From NCBI GenBank assembly GCA_013002505.1, contig JABDJL010000142.1:24902-88901 (forward strand): a DNA stretch of 64,000 nucleotides. Direction: 5' to 3'. The stretch's first letter is position 1. Each line of letters starts with the position of its first letter. This stretch comes from Lysobacterales bacterium. GTDB taxonomy: Bacteria; Pseudomonadota; Gammaproteobacteria; Xanthomonadales; SZUA-36. The notes beneath the pieces are model-generated. The model saw only the letters and a list, made by a program, of their open reading frames with translations, had not been told where the DNA came from and searched no databases. A program made the translations under genes and the position numbers. Positions 11,551 to 21,654 of the stretch are shown one piece after another.

Positions 11551-13434
11551 ATGAGCAGCCAATACCAGGCCCGGGATATTGAAGTCCTATCCGGCCTTGA
11601 GCCGGTGCAACGCCGCCCCGGCATGTACACCGATACCTCGAGACCCAACCACCTGGTCCAGGAAGTGGTCGATAACAGCGTCGACGAGGCACTGGCCAAT
11701 CATTGCAAAAGCATATCCGTGACGCTGCACGAGGATGGCTCAGTCGAAGTCACCGACGACGGCCGCGGCATGCCGGTGGACCTCCACCCTGAGCACCAGA
11801 TTCCCGGTGTCGAGCTGATCCTGACGCGCCTGCATGCCGGTGGCAAATTCGACGACAAGAACTACCAGTATTCGGGCGGACTTCACGGTGTTGGCGTTTC
11901 AGTGGTCAATGCGCTGTCCACCGACCTGGAAGTCTGGATCAAGCGCGACGGCAAGGAACACCACATGACATTCAGGGATGGTGACAAGGCCTCGGAGCTG
12001 GAAACCGTCAGTACGGTCGGCCGCCGGAACACCGGCACGCGGCTGCGATTCTGGCCTGACCCGAAGTATTTCGACTCGCCCAGGATTTCCGTCAATCGCC
12101 TGCGCCACTTGTTACGGGCCAAGGCGGTGCTGTGCCCCGGGCTGGAAGTCAAACTGATCCATGCCAAGTCCGGTGAAACCGAAACCTGGCAATTTGAACA
12201 GGGCCTGGCCGAGTACCTCTGCTCCGAACTGGAGGACGAGGTCCGTCTGCCGGAACAGCCATTTACCGGTGAAATGAAGGGCACCGATTCAGAGGTCAAC
12301 TGGGCCCTTTGCTGGCTGCCCGGTGGTAATACCCTGCAGGAAAGTTATGTCAACCTGATCCCGACATCGCAGGGTGGAACCCACGTCAACGGCCTGCGTA
12401 CCGGCCTCGTGGAAGCCTTGCGCGAATTCTGCGAGTTACACAACCTGCTGCCGCGCGGTGTGCGGCTCGCACCCGACGATATCTGGGACCGCATCGGCTT
12501 TATTCTCTCGGTGCGTCTTGGCGATCCGCAATTCAGTGGTCAGACCAAGGAACGCCTGTCTTCAAGGTCTGCCGCGACTTTCGTTTCCGGGGTCGTCAAG
12601 GATGCCTTCAGCCTGTGGCTGAACCAGCACGTCAATGACGGTGAGGAAATCGCGGCACTGGCCATTGCCAATGCGCATCGTCGCATGAAAAAGAGCCGCA
12701 AGGTGGCCCGCAAGAAGGTCACGTCCGGTCCGGCGCTGCCGGGCAAGCTGGCCGATTGCAGCAGCCAGGACCTCGCGATGACAGAACTGTTCCTGGTCGA
12801 GGGTGATTCAGCCGGCGGCAGCGCCAAGCAGGCGCGCAATCGCGAATACCAGGCCATCCTTCCGCTGCGCGGCAAGATACTGAACACCTGGGAGGTGGAA
12901 TCCGACGCGGTGCTTTCCAACCAGGAAGTGCACGATATTTCGATTGCCATTGGCGTGGACCCGGGTTCGGACAAAATTTCGGACCTGCGCTACGGCAAAG
13001 TCATTATCCTTGCAGACGCCGATTCCGATGGATTGCACATTGCCACCCTGCTGGCCGCGCTGTTCATGAAGCACTTCCGGCCGCTGGTGGAGACCGGTCA
13101 CATCTTCGTTGCCATGCCGCCGCTGTACCGGATTGATGTCGGCAAGGAAACTTTCTATGCCCTGGATGCGGACGAGCGCGCAGGCGTGATGGAACGCATT
13201 GCTGCGGAAAAGAAAAAGGGCAAGGTTACCGAAACACGTTTCAAGGGGCTGGGCGAAATGAACCCTCTCCAGCTGCGTGAGAGCACCATTGATCCGGACA
13301 CCCGGCGCCTGGTGCAGCTGACGATCGAGAATGAATCGGCAACGTGCAAGACCATGGACATGCTGCTGGCCAAGAAGCGCGCTGCAGACCGTAAGAAGTG
13401 GCTCGAAACAAAGGGCGACCTGGCAACAATTTAG
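11551..13434 (+). CDS. parE: DNA topoisomerase IV subunit B
   Basis: A 627-residue ATPase subunit that, with ParC, decatenates replicated chromosomes. The GHKL ATP-binding motif [12 protein letters not shown] (residues 38-49) and the [14 protein letters not shown] motif (about 110-123) are intact. The Toprim domain carries [14 protein letters not shown] (about 412-425) and DADSDGLHI. The length (about 630) and lack of the GyrB insert identify ParE rather than GyrB. GGAG lies 6 nt upstream of the ATG. parC follows after 71 bp in the same direction. Confidence 0.97.
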   Translation: MSSQYQARDIEVLSGLEPVQRRPGMYTDTSRPNHLVQEVVDNSVDEALANHCKSISVTLHEDGSVEVTDDGRGMPVDLHPEHQIPGVELILTRLHAGGKFDDKNYQYSGGLHGVGVSVVNALSTDLEVWIKRDGKEHHMTFRDGDKASELETVSTVGRRNTGTRLRFWPDPKYFDSPRISVNRLRHLLRAKAVLCPGLEVKLIHAKSGETETWQFEQGLAEYLCSELEDEVRLPEQPFTGEMKGTDSEVNWALCWLPGGNTLQESYVNLIPTSQGGTHVNGLRTGLVEALREFCELHNLLPRGVRLAPDDIWDRIGFILSVRLGDPQFSGQTKERLSSRSAATFVSGVVKDAFSLWLNQHVNDGEEIAALAIANAHRRMKKSRKVARKKVTSGPALPGKLADCSSQDLAMTELFLVEGDSAGGSAKQARNREYQAILPLRGKILNTWEVESDAVLSNQEVHDISIAIGVDPGSDKISDLRYGKVIILADADSDGLHIATLLAALFMKHFRPLVETGHIFVAMPPLYRIDVGKETFYALDADERAGVMERIAAEKKKGKVTETRFKGLGEMNPLQLRESTIDPDTRRLVQLTIENESATCKTMDMLLAKKRAADRKKWLETKGDLATI

Positions 13435-13505
13435 TTCCGGGCGACTTCCGGGCCTCGGATTGCACGCGTCAAGGAGCTGCTGCACTAAACGAAAGACTCA
13501 AACAT

Positions 13506-15764
13506 ATGACTGAAATTACGCAAAGTTTTTCCGATTTTGAAAAAGTGCCACTGGGCGATTATGCCGAGAAGGCCTACCTCGATTACTCGATGTACGTGGT
13601 GCTGGACAGGGCATTGCCACACATCGGCGATGGCCTGAAACCGGTACAGCGCCGCATCGTCTACGCGATGAGCGAACTGGGCCTGAGTGCCGCTTCCAAG
13701 CACAAGAAATCGGCACGCACCGTGGGTGATGTGCTGGGCAAGTATCACCCGCACGGAGATTCGGCGTGCTATGAGGCCATGGTGCTGATGGCCCAGCCAT
13801 TTTCCTATCGCTATCCGTTGATTGACGGCCAGGGCAACTTCGGCTCGCCCGATGATCCCAAGTCGTTTGCGGCCATGCGTTATACCGAATCAAGACTGGC
13901 GCCCTACGCCAGGACGCTGCTCTCGGAACTGGCCATGGGCACCGTTGAGTGGCAGCCGAACTTTGACGGCACACTCAATGAACCCACCATGCTGCCGGCC
14001 CGCTTACCCAATGTTCTGCTCAACGGCAGCACAGGCATCGCGGTCGGTATGGCCACTGATATACCGCCACACAATCTCAGGGAGGTGGTCAGCGCCTGCA
14101 TTCGACTGCTGGAACAGCCGAGCGCCACTGTTTCTGACCTGTGTGAGCACGTGCTGGGGCCGGACTACCCAACTGCTGCCGAGATCATCACACCCCGTGA
14201 AGAGTTGTTGAAGCTTTACGAGACCGGCCACGGCTCGGTCAAGATGCGTGCCGTGTGGGAAAAGGAAAGCAGCGATATCGTGGTAACGGCGCTGCCCCAC
14301 CAGGTATCACCAGCCAAGGTGCTCGAGCAGATCGCCGCACAGATGAGGGCCAAGAAACTGCCTATGGTCGAAGACCTGCGCGATGAGTCTGACCACGAGA
14401 ACCCCACGCGACTGGTCATCGTGCCGCGCTCGAACCGGGTTGATATTGAACAATTGATGAACCATTTGTTTGCGACCACCGACCTGGAACGCAATTACCG
14501 GGCGAATTTCAATATCATCGGCAACAACGGCAAACCGCAGGTCCTGAACCTGCGCAGCCTGCTGAAACAGTGGCTGGACTTTCGCCTCGCGATTGTCACG
14601 CGACGCCTCGAGCACCGCCTGGACCAGGTCGTGGACCGGCTGCACATTCTCGAAGGCTTGTTGGTGGCATACCTGAACATTGACGAGGTGATTGCCATCA
14701 TCCGTAACGAGGAGACGCCCAAGGCGGCGTTGATGAAACGCTTCGAGCTGACCGGCACGCAGGCCGAGGCCATCCTCGAACTGAAACTGCGCAACCTGGC
14801 CCGTCTCGAAGAAATGAAAATCAAGGGCGAACAGGAGGAACTGGAAGAAGAGCGTCAATCGCTGGAAAAACTGCTCGGGTCGAAAAATCGACTGAAGACC
14901 CTGGTCAAGAAAGAGTTGGTCGCGGATGCCGAAAAATATGGTGACGAGCGGCGTTCCAAGCTCACCCAGCGCGACGCCGCGCAGGCGCTCAAGGAAGAGG
15001 ACCTCGTTCCGTCAGAACCGGTCACGATCGTTCTTTCAAAGTCCGGCTGGGTGCGGGCGGCCAAGGGTTACGACATCGACCCTGAAAGCCTCAACTTCAA
15101 GGCCGGCGACGAGTTTCAGTCCGCGGCCAGGGGCCGCAGCAACCAGTTCGCCGTTTTTCTGGATTCCAGTGGCCGTAGTTATGCCCTGCCGGCCCATTCG
15201 CTGCCATCAGCCCGCAGTCTTGGCGAACCGCTGACCAGCCGCTTCAATACGCCCGACGGTGCGCGATTCCTGCACGCGGTGTGCGGAGAATCGCAGCAGA
15301 AACTGGTGCTCGCCAGTTCGTTCGGCTACGGCTTCGTGACGCTGACCGAGAACCTGCACAGCCGGATGAAAGCGGGCAAGGCCATGATTTCGATCCCCAA
15401 CGGAGCAGAACCGGTGGCGCCTGCTGTATTAAGTCACGAGGAAGCCACTACAGTGGTGTGTGCCACTTCCGACGGGTATTTGCTGGCCTTTCCGCTTTCG
15501 GAACTGCCTGAGCTGGCCAAGGGCAAGGGCAACAAGCTGATCAACATTCCCCCCAAGCGCCTGAAAGCAGGTGATGAGCACATGGTCGGACTGGTGGTTA
15601 AGTCAGCGAGTGAAGAAATCCTGGTCTGGGCGGGACAGCGTTATCTCAGGATGAGCGACAAGGACCTGGAACACTACAGCGGTGAGCGCGCCAAGCGCGG
15701 CCGTAAACTTCCACGTGGATTTCAGCGTGTGACCCGCATCGAGATGGCGCCGACCGAAAACTGA
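13506..15764 (+). CDS. parC: DNA topoisomerase IV subunit A
   Basis: The DNA-cleaving subunit of topoisomerase IV. From ATG 13506 it is 752 residues, equal to E. coli ParC; the longer frame from 13398 has no family support. The winged-helix domain contains the catalytic Tyr126 in [14 protein letters not shown]. The quinolone-resistance region [12 protein letters not shown] (81-92) carries the susceptible-type Ser and Glu. The C-terminal third forms the ParC-type beta-propeller. It follows parE by 71 bp and is probably co-transcribed. The SD is weak (GAAAGA). Confidence 0.96.
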   Translation: MTEITQSFSDFEKVPLGDYAEKAYLDYSMYVVLDRALPHIGDGLKPVQRRIVYAMSELGLSAASKHKKSARTVGDVLGKYHPHGDSACYEAMVLMAQPFSYRYPLIDGQGNFGSPDDPKSFAAMRYTESRLAPYARTLLSELAMGTVEWQPNFDGTLNEPTMLPARLPNVLLNGSTGIAVGMATDIPPHNLREVVSACIRLLEQPSATVSDLCEHVLGPDYPTAAEIITPREELLKLYETGHGSVKMRAVWEKESSDIVVTALPHQVSPAKVLEQIAAQMRAKKLPMVEDLRDESDHENPTRLVIVPRSNRVDIEQLMNHLFATTDLERNYRANFNIIGNNGKPQVLNLRSLLKQWLDFRLAIVTRRLEHRLDQVVDRLHILEGLLVAYLNIDEVIAIIRNEETPKAALMKRFELTGTQAEAILELKLRNLARLEEMKIKGEQEELEEERQSLEKLLGSKNRLKTLVKKELVADAEKYGDERRSKLTQRDAAQALKEEDLVPSEPVTIVLSKSGWVRAAKGYDIDPESLNFKAGDEFQSAARGRSNQFAVFLDSSGRSYALPAHSLPSARSLGEPLTSRFNTPDGARFLHAVCGESQQKLVLASSFGYGFVTLTENLHSRMKAGKAMISIPNGAEPVAPAVLSHEEATTVVCATSDGYLLAFPLSELPELAKGKGNKLINIPPKRLKAGDEHMVGLVVKSASEEILVWAGQRYLRMSDKDLEHYSGERAKRGRKLPRGFQRVTRIEMAPTEN

Positions 15765-15795
15765 GCGCGGCGTGGCTGGTGTTCAAACCAGGCCA

Positions 15796-17586
15796 TTATC
15801 GCCAGTTTTGCGGAAACAGGGCCGGGCAGTAACCCGGCAGTGCCGGGGCGCGTTCCACGGCAGCGGCCTCAGCTTCCCCGGCGGCGATTGAGTCCAGCCA
15901 TTGGCTGGCCTGGTATGCAAGCGACGAATCAGGGCCGAGCAATAAAAACTGCTCTACGGCCCGGTCCGGGCTCCCCAGCTGAGCATGAATCCAGCCCAGG
16001 TCATAGTGATAACAGTCCAGGTCCAGGCGCAGGCGCGGGTGGCCCTCTGCATAGTTTTTCAGTTGTACGAGGTCACGCAAGGCTCCATCGAGATTGCCGG
16101 TTTCAAGATGCGCGATAACGCGCCATGACAGCATGGAAGTCTGGTCAACCGGCATCTGCTCAATCGCATTGAATTGCCTGATGGCTGCATCGTATGCTCC
16201 GGCCCGCAGCAACAGGATGCCCATGTTGTCGCGGGCTGTGTAGTTATCCGGGTAGATATCGATAATGCTCTGAAACAGTGTCAGCTCATTTCTCCACACC
16301 TTGACCTGGTTCGCGGTCTTGAAACCCAGCAGCAAAACCACGCCCAGGCCAGCAATCAAGGCCATTCTCTGGAAACTGGCGGAAAACCGGTCACCAATTT
16401 TTTTCACGCCGATTGCGATCGCCAGGTAGAACGGCAGGGTTGGAAAGTAACTGAAACGGTCGGCCATGCCCTGGGTCCCGGCAGAAATCAGCCCCAGTAC
16501 CGGCAACAGGCTGACCAGGTAAAACAACCAGCCGATCAGCCAGCCCCGGTGGCCCTTTATCCAGGCCACGACGACCGATGCGCTGATGGCCAGGAAACCG
16601 ATTACGGGTATGAAGTGCTGGAGTTCGACCCCTTTCGCGGGAGTCGTGAAATAGGGATAGTGGGGTGTAAAGCTGACGGGTATCAGGAATTTGCTGATAT
16701 ACGCCACGATGCTGTTGAATGCATTGAGCAACTTAATGCCGACCGGAACTTGCGTGATCGCGCCTTGTGATGCGGCGATCGTGGCGACGGCGACCAGCAG
16801 CGCGGCTAGAATATACGGCCATTTTTCCCACAACAGGCGGGTCACCGGCGTGGGCCCGGCAGATTCGGTGCCGGGTTGGTAATAACGCGAACGCCCCAGC
16901 GGATATACATCAAGCAGCAGGAGCAGCAGTGGAAAGGTGACCGCCATCGGCTTGGACATCAGGGCCAGCAGGAAAAAAACCAGCGTCAGGCCTGAACCGG
17001 ACCAGCGTGCTTTCCTGTTCTGCGAATGCTGGTCGAAATAAGTGATGAGGGCCAGCAGCAGGAAAAACTGGCACAAGAGATCCTTGCGTTCAGCGACCCA
17101 GGCAACCGATTCCACGTGCTGTGGGTGAACGGCGAAAACCAGGGCGGCAATGAAGGCGGGCAAAATGGCGTGTTGGCCGGTGATGGTTTCGGCAACAGGC
17201 AGCCTGTTTCGGGTAAAGCCCAACACCTTCAACAGCAACAAAAACAATAAGCCACTGTTCAGGCCATGAATGACCACGTTGGTCAGGTGAAAACCGCCGG
17301 CGTCCAGGCCGCCGTACAGCTTGTAATCCGCTGCCCAGGACCACCAGGTGACCGGGTGCCAGTAGAATGCCTCGGCGCTGGTCAGCATCCAAATGAAATT
17401 CTCAAGGTTCAGCTGTGCAATTCGTTGCTCGTGAACCTGCAGATAGAACACCGTGTCCCAAACGAATTCATTGGCCACGGTTCCGGCGTAAACCCACAAG
17501 CTGGCCAATAACAGTCCAACCACGGCAATCGCATTTAGAGGCCTGAACTTCGACCCGGAGACTTGACTGGTTTTCAATTCCCCCAC
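15796..17586 (-). CDS. TMTC-like multi-membrane protein with C-terminal TPR region
   Basis: About 596 residues. It has roughly 10-12 membrane segments, then a soluble C-terminal part (about 425-560) with alternating helices resembling tetratricopeptide repeats (DNYTARDNMGILLLRAGAYD). The segment HPQHVESVAWVAERKDLLCQ and the following KPMAVTFPLLLLLLDVYPL match bacterial relatives of TMTC/DUF1736 GT-C proteins. An early Asp in FVWDTVFYL could be the GT-C catalytic acid. The longest frame starts at 17622, but a GTG at 17586 with GGAGGA about 8 nt upstream is the best start. Likely a polyprenyl-sugar-dependent transferase in the inner membrane; substrate unknown. It is divergent from another GT-C-like gene at 17713. 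Confidence 0.68.
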   Translation of the reverse strand: MGELKTSQVSGSKFRPLNAIAVVGLLLASLWVYAGTVANEFVWDTVFYLQVHEQRIAQLNLENFIWMLTSAEAFYWHPVTWWSWAADYKLYGGLDAGGFHLTNVVIHGLNSGLLFLLLLKVLGFTRNRLPVAETITGQHAILPAFIAALVFAVHPQHVESVAWVAERKDLLCQFFLLLALITYFDQHSQNRKARWSGSGLTLVFFLLALMSKPMAVTFPLLLLLLDVYPLGRSRYYQPGTESAGPTPVTRLLWEKWPYILAALLVAVATIAASQGAITQVPVGIKLLNAFNSIVAYISKFLIPVSFTPHYPYFTTPAKGVELQHFIPVIGFLAISASVVVAWIKGHRGWLIGWLFYLVSLLPVLGLISAGTQGMADRFSYFPTLPFYLAIAIGVKKIGDRFSASFQRMALIAGLGVVLLLGFKTANQVKVWRNELTLFQSIIDIYPDNYTARDNMGILLLRAGAYDAAIRQFNAIEQMPVDQTSMLSWRVIAHLETGNLDGALRDLVQLKNYAEGHPRLRLDLDCYHYDLGWIHAQLGSPDRAVEQFLLLGPDSSLAYQASQWLDSIAAGEAEAAAVERAPALPGYCPALFPQNWR

Positions 17587-17712
17587 CTGAAACTTCCTCC
17601 GCCAACAGCGAACAACAGGCATGCCCCGGTGCCCGGCGCCGCAACAGGCCCACCAGGCCCGGCGCGCGCAAGGACAACGTCATGGTCCGGGAAATCGACA
17701 TATAATCGTGGT

Positions 17713-19305
17713 GTGAATCCCAGCGCCTTCCTCCCACGGTGGATGATCCCCTACGGAATTGCCACCATTCTCGTCACCGCCCTGCTTGTGCAACTCGTCG
17801 CCGGCATCCCGGAACTGAGCACGACTTACGACGAAACCACCCACTTACCCAGTGGATACAGTTACCTGGAGACCGGAGATTTCGGACTCAATGCACAGCA
17901 TCCGCCACTGATCAAACTGCTGGCAGCCGGACCAAGATACTTCTTGAAGCGCGATACCGACTTCAGTAACACGGGCCTGGGCCAGCCGAACCCGAATGAG
18001 TGGGCGATCGGCTACCAGTTCCTGTATGGCAATGATACAGAGTCTTTATTGCTATGGGGGCGGGTGAGCGTTGCGTTGCTTGCGGTGCTGCTTTCAGTAT
18101 ACGTTTTTGCCTGGGCGAGCAAGTCCGGCGGCGCGGTCGGCGGCTTACTCGCACTGGCCTTGTGCGCGTTTTCACCGACCATCATCGGTCACGGACGCCT
18201 GGTGACCTTTGACGTCCCGCTGGCATGTTTCATGACCGCCACGCTCTACCACCTGTGGCGATACTGCGAGGACAGAACGCCATCTCACCTGCTTCTGACC
18301 GGGACTGCACTCGGGTTGGCGCTGGCTAGCAAATACTCCGGGCTGATGCTGGTACCCATTGTTGTTTTACTGCTTGGCCTTGAATTGTTTCGCGGTGACC
18401 AGGGCAGCGAAAATATCAACCGAAAACCAATTTTCCTGTTTCTGACATCATCGGCAGTTATTTTTGCCATTGCCCTGGTCATTATCCAGGCAAGCTACTT
18501 TTTCAGCAGTGATTTGCTGATCTACTGGAAAGGCCTGGCCAGGATTCAACAGGACCATTTTGACAACTACCCGTATTACCTGATGGGCCAGTTCCGCGAA
18601 GGCGGTTGGTGGTATTACCATCCGCTGGCCTTTTTGCTCAAAACGCCGGCCACGACCTTGCTACTCGCGATATTGGCCTTTTTGCTCAGCAAGCGATTTC
18701 CGCCCGCCAAGGGAACGGACGACCTGTTCCTGCTTGTCCCCGTACTGTTCATTTTCGCCGTGACCAGCGCCTTTGCCGATAACCTGGGCGTCAGGTACCT
18801 GATACCAGTTCTTCCACTGATGTTTGTTTACATCAGCCGGCTCGCCCGGTGGATGAAAAACAGCAGGGCCGCGAAAGCTACGGTCGGAATTTTGTTGACC
18901 TGGTACACCGCCAACAGCGTGGCGATATTTCCGGACCAACTGTCCTATTTCAATGAATTCACCGGCGGTGCATCCAGCGGTCACCTGTACCTCGACGACT
19001 CGAATATTGACTGGGGCCAGGACCTGGTAAAACTGAAACGGTACATGGATGAAAATGGCGTTGATTCTGTCCGCCTGCATTACGGCAATAATGTATCACC
19101 GCAAACCTACGGAATTAATGCACAAGCCGTTACCAACGACGAGTGGATGCACGACCCTGCGCCGGGACTGTATGCTTTCGGCACCAATATCCTGGTCCGT
19201 GGCCGATACTACAGCCAGTATCATGGTCTTAACACCGACTGGCTCAGCCGTTTTGAGCCCGTCGCCAGGGTTGGCTATTCCCTGTGGATATTCGAGATCG
19301 AATGA
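17713..19305 (+). CDS. Glycosyltransferase family 39-like (GT-C) membrane protein
   Basis: About 530 residues, roughly ten membrane segments. The first periplasmic loop has the acidic motif TTYDETTHLPSGYSYL followed by LNAQHPPLIKLLAAGP, the pattern of PMT/ArnT-family enzymes that transfer sugars from polyprenyl phosphates. A C-terminal periplasmic domain contains YLDDSNIDWGQDLVKLKRYM, common in bacterial members of this group. Acceptor and sugar are unknown. The frame is open from 17563, but the first 50 codons are Pro/Ala-rich and unlike the family. I favour the GTG at 17713; ATG 17743 is the alternative. A TATAAT at 17701-17706 sits directly upstream, so translation may start at or near the mRNA 5' end. 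It ends 5 bp before the convergent 19311-20819 gene. Confidence 0.72.
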   Translation: MNPSAFLPRWMIPYGIATILVTALLVQLVAGIPELSTTYDETTHLPSGYSYLETGDFGLNAQHPPLIKLLAAGPRYFLKRDTDFSNTGLGQPNPNEWAIGYQFLYGNDTESLLLWGRVSVALLAVLLSVYVFAWASKSGGAVGGLLALALCAFSPTIIGHGRLVTFDVPLACFMTATLYHLWRYCEDRTPSHLLLTGTALGLALASKYSGLMLVPIVVLLLGLELFRGDQGSENINRKPIFLFLTSSAVIFAIALVIIQASYFFSSDLLIYWKGLARIQQDHFDNYPYYLMGQFREGGWWYYHPLAFLLKTPATTLLLAILAFLLSKRFPPAKGTDDLFLLVPVLFIFAVTSAFADNLGVRYLIPVLPLMFVYISRLARWMKNSRAAKATVGILLTWYTANSVAIFPDQLSYFNEFTGGASSGHLYLDDSNIDWGQDLVKLKRYMDENGVDSVRLHYGNNVSPQTYGINAQAVTNDEWMHDPAPGLYAFGTNILVRGRYYSQYHGLNTDWLSRFEPVARVGYSLWIFEIE

Positions 19306-19310
19306 ATTTC

Positions 19311-20819
19311 TCATTGATACTCGGGCAGGGTCTCGACTACCGGATGCAGTTCATTCAGAGGCACTGACAGCCCGTTATTGACAACTACGCGGGCATGGAA
19401 GCGTTTCAGCCGTCGCGGTTCCGGCACGCCGCAGGAATGTGAAATCATGGCCACTTCTTTCATCATGTTTTTAGCGTAATTGGCTACCCGCACAGACTTG
19501 TCTTGCGGGTCCAGCCCGCGTTGCAAGCGCTTGTTGTGGGTTGTAACACCGGTAGGGCAGGTGTTGCGATTGCATTTCATGGCCTGGATACAACCCAGCG
19601 CGAACATGAAACCGCGCGCACTGTTGACCGAGTCCGCCCCGACACACAGGGCCCAGGCAACTTCAGAAGGCGTGATGCGTTTACCCGAGGCAATCACGCG
19701 AATTCGGGGTCTGAGGCCGTATTCAGTGAGCTTGTCCACGACCATCGGCAAGGATTCACGAATCGGCAGGCCCATTTCATCCATCAGCGGTAACGGTGCC
19801 GCGCCTGTTCCCCCGTCGCCGCTGTCGACGGTGATGAAATCCGGAGCCGACTCGATCCCCCGCTCATGGATCAACCTGCAGAACTCATCGAGCCAACCAT
19901 AGGCTCCGATCACAGCCTTGAACCCGGTTGGCAGTCCACTGACATCGCGGATCCTGTTAATCATGTCGAGCAGATCCGAGAGGCTGTCAATTTCCGGGTG
20001 ACGGTTAGGGCTGATCGAGGCCTGGCCGACCGGTATACCTCGAATTTCGGCGATCTCCTCGGTGACCTTGACGGCCGGCAGAATACCGCCCTTACCCGGC
20101 TTGGCGCCCTGCGACAACTTCAATTCGATCATCCGGACCTGCGGGTTGGCACCAATCTCGCGCAGCTTTGAGTCGGATAGGTTGCCGGCAGCATCACGCG
20201 CGCCATACTTGGCCGTACCAATTTGAAACACCACGTCACAACCGCCTTCCAGGTGCCACGGTGCAATGCCGCCCTCACCCGTATTCAGCCAGATATTGGC
20301 AAGCTTTGCGCCACGCGACAGGGCGCGAACGGCCGGCTTCGACAGTGAACCATAGCTCATGGCTGAAATATTGAAGAATGAACGGGTTTCATAAGGCTTG
20401 CGCGAATGGGGGCCAAACACGATGGGCGACGGCTCGTTCATCTCTTCCTCGAGCTGCGGGAACATGCAGTTAGCGAACATGACCGTACCCTCGACCATCA
20501 GGTTCTTCGTCGACCCGAAAGCAGAGGTGTTCTTGACGTCTTTCGAGGCGCGATCAGCCCAACCCCGTTGCGCCCGGTTGAACGGCAGTTCCTCGCGATC
20601 CATGGCGAAAAAATATTGCCGGAAAAATTCCCCCAGGTGCTCGAAAAATGTCCGGAATCGCCCCACCACGGGGTAATTGCGGCGCACGGAGTTGGCTGTC
20701 TGGTACTTGTCGTAGACAAAAAGAACAACAATCACGACCAGCGCCGTGCCCACGGCAAACACGAACAGGGTCGCCATGAATTCCAGGGCTGTCATTACAA
20801 TTGGCGGAAGTCCTGGCAT
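19311..20819 (-). CDS. Membrane-anchored FMN-binding glutamate synthase-like protein
   Basis: A 502-residue protein with one N-terminal membrane segment (about 12-35) followed by a domain like the FMN/Fe-S part of glutamate synthase. Visible are MSYGSLSKPAVRALSRGA, the GEGGIAPWH motif, ELKLSQGAKPGKGG, DSGDGGTGAAP and the Cys cluster CIQAMKCNRNTCPTG that holds a 3Fe-4S centre in GltB. It lacks the N-terminal glutaminase and C-terminal beta-helix domains of full GltB, so it cannot be a complete glutamate synthase. These stand-alone proteins are widespread, with poorly known reactions. AGGAG 7 nt upstream supports ATG 20819. Confidence 0.88.
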   Translation of the reverse strand: MPGLPPIVMTALEFMATLFVFAVGTALVVIVVLFVYDKYQTANSVRRNYPVVGRFRTFFEHLGEFFRQYFFAMDREELPFNRAQRGWADRASKDVKNTSAFGSTKNLMVEGTVMFANCMFPQLEEEMNEPSPIVFGPHSRKPYETRSFFNISAMSYGSLSKPAVRALSRGAKLANIWLNTGEGGIAPWHLEGGCDVVFQIGTAKYGARDAAGNLSDSKLREIGANPQVRMIELKLSQGAKPGKGGILPAVKVTEEIAEIRGIPVGQASISPNRHPEIDSLSDLLDMINRIRDVSGLPTGFKAVIGAYGWLDEFCRLIHERGIESAPDFITVDSGDGGTGAAPLPLMDEMGLPIRESLPMVVDKLTEYGLRPRIRVIASGKRITPSEVAWALCVGADSVNSARGFMFALGCIQAMKCNRNTCPTGVTTHNKRLQRGLDPQDKSVRVANYAKNMMKEVAMISHSCGVPEPRRLKRFHARVVVNNGLSVPLNELHPVVETLPEYQ

Positions 20820-20925
20820 GGGTTGTCTCCTGCGTTACCGTTATCGCCTGCGTGTATCTGTAAGGAACAGAAACCGTGCGTAAAGCTTACCAAATGCAAA
20901 AACATACCAGGCCCGGCGCAGCATG

Positions 20926-21654
20926 CTATTCACCGCTCAGCCAAACAAGGCTCGCCATGCGGCCGGTCTGGCCATCCCGCCGATAGGAGTAGAACCTGTC
21001 GGGTTCGCCAAAAGTACAATAATTCCCGCCATGCACCGATTTCACACCGGCAAGCTGCAGTTGCTGTCGCGCCAGTTGATACAAATCTGCCTTCCAGCGG
21101 TCTCCGTCGGGCACAAAAGCGGAGGAAAAATTCACACTTCTTTCGAGGAACGCGGCCCTGACTTCTTCACCCACCTGGTAATGCCGGCTGGAAATGGCCG
21201 GCCCCAGCCAGGCCATCAGCCTGTCCGGCGCAACCGGCATGGACTTGATGGTGTGTTCAATAATTCCGGCCGCAAGCCCGCGCCATCCGGCATGGATGGC
21301 AGCCACCTGGCGCCCATCGACATCCGCGACAAGGACCGGCAGGCAGTCCGCCGTCAAAATCACGCAAACCTGCTTGCTTTGACCGGTGATAATGGCGTCA
21401 GCCTCCACGCCGGCCTGTGCGTCGGTCCAGGAAGCCACGTCCCTGCCATGCACCTGCCTGAGCCACGCTGGCTCGGCCGGCAGTCGGGTTCGCAGACGGC
21501 GCCGGTTTTCCAGCACCGACTGTTCCTTGTCTCCGCACTGCAGGCCAAGGTTGAACGACGCCCATGCCCCTGTGCTGACGCCACCAGCCCGCGTTGACAC
21601 CAGGGTCCTGACGCGCGAATGCGCCGGCCAATCGGCTTCCAGGTATTGCGTCAT
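20926..21654 (-). CDS. pgeF: Peptidoglycan editing factor PgeF (YfiH/YlmD, laccase-domain family)
   Basis: A 242-residue member of the COG1496 family, once called polyphenol oxidase. The conserved metal-site segments WLRQVHGRDV, ILTADCLPVLVAD and AAIHAGWRGLAAGI are present. E. coli YfiH/PgeF removes mis-incorporated L-Ser-containing muropeptide precursors. Its ATG overlaps the stop of rluD (ATGA), the same neighbour pair as in E. coli (rluD-yfiH). If RluD translation is prematurely ended by the frameshift upstream, coupling to this gene would also be affected. Confidence 0.93.
   Translation of the reverse strand: MTQYLEADWPAHSRVRTLVSTRAGGVSTGAWASFNLGLQCGDKEQSVLENRRRLRTRLPAEPAWLRQVHGRDVASWTDAQAGVEADAIITGQSKQVCVILTADCLPVLVADVDGRQVAAIHAGWRGLAAGIIEHTIKSMPVAPDRLMAWLGPAISSRHYQVGEEVRAAFLERSVNFSSAFVPDGDRWKADLYQLARQQLQLAGVKSVHGGNYCTFGEPDRFYSYRRDGQTGRMASLVWLSGE

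Noticed and set aside
15765..15800. Bidirectional terminator between parC and the convergent TPR protein
   Set aside because: The CTGGT/ACCAG stem is short, bulged and lacks T-runs on either side.
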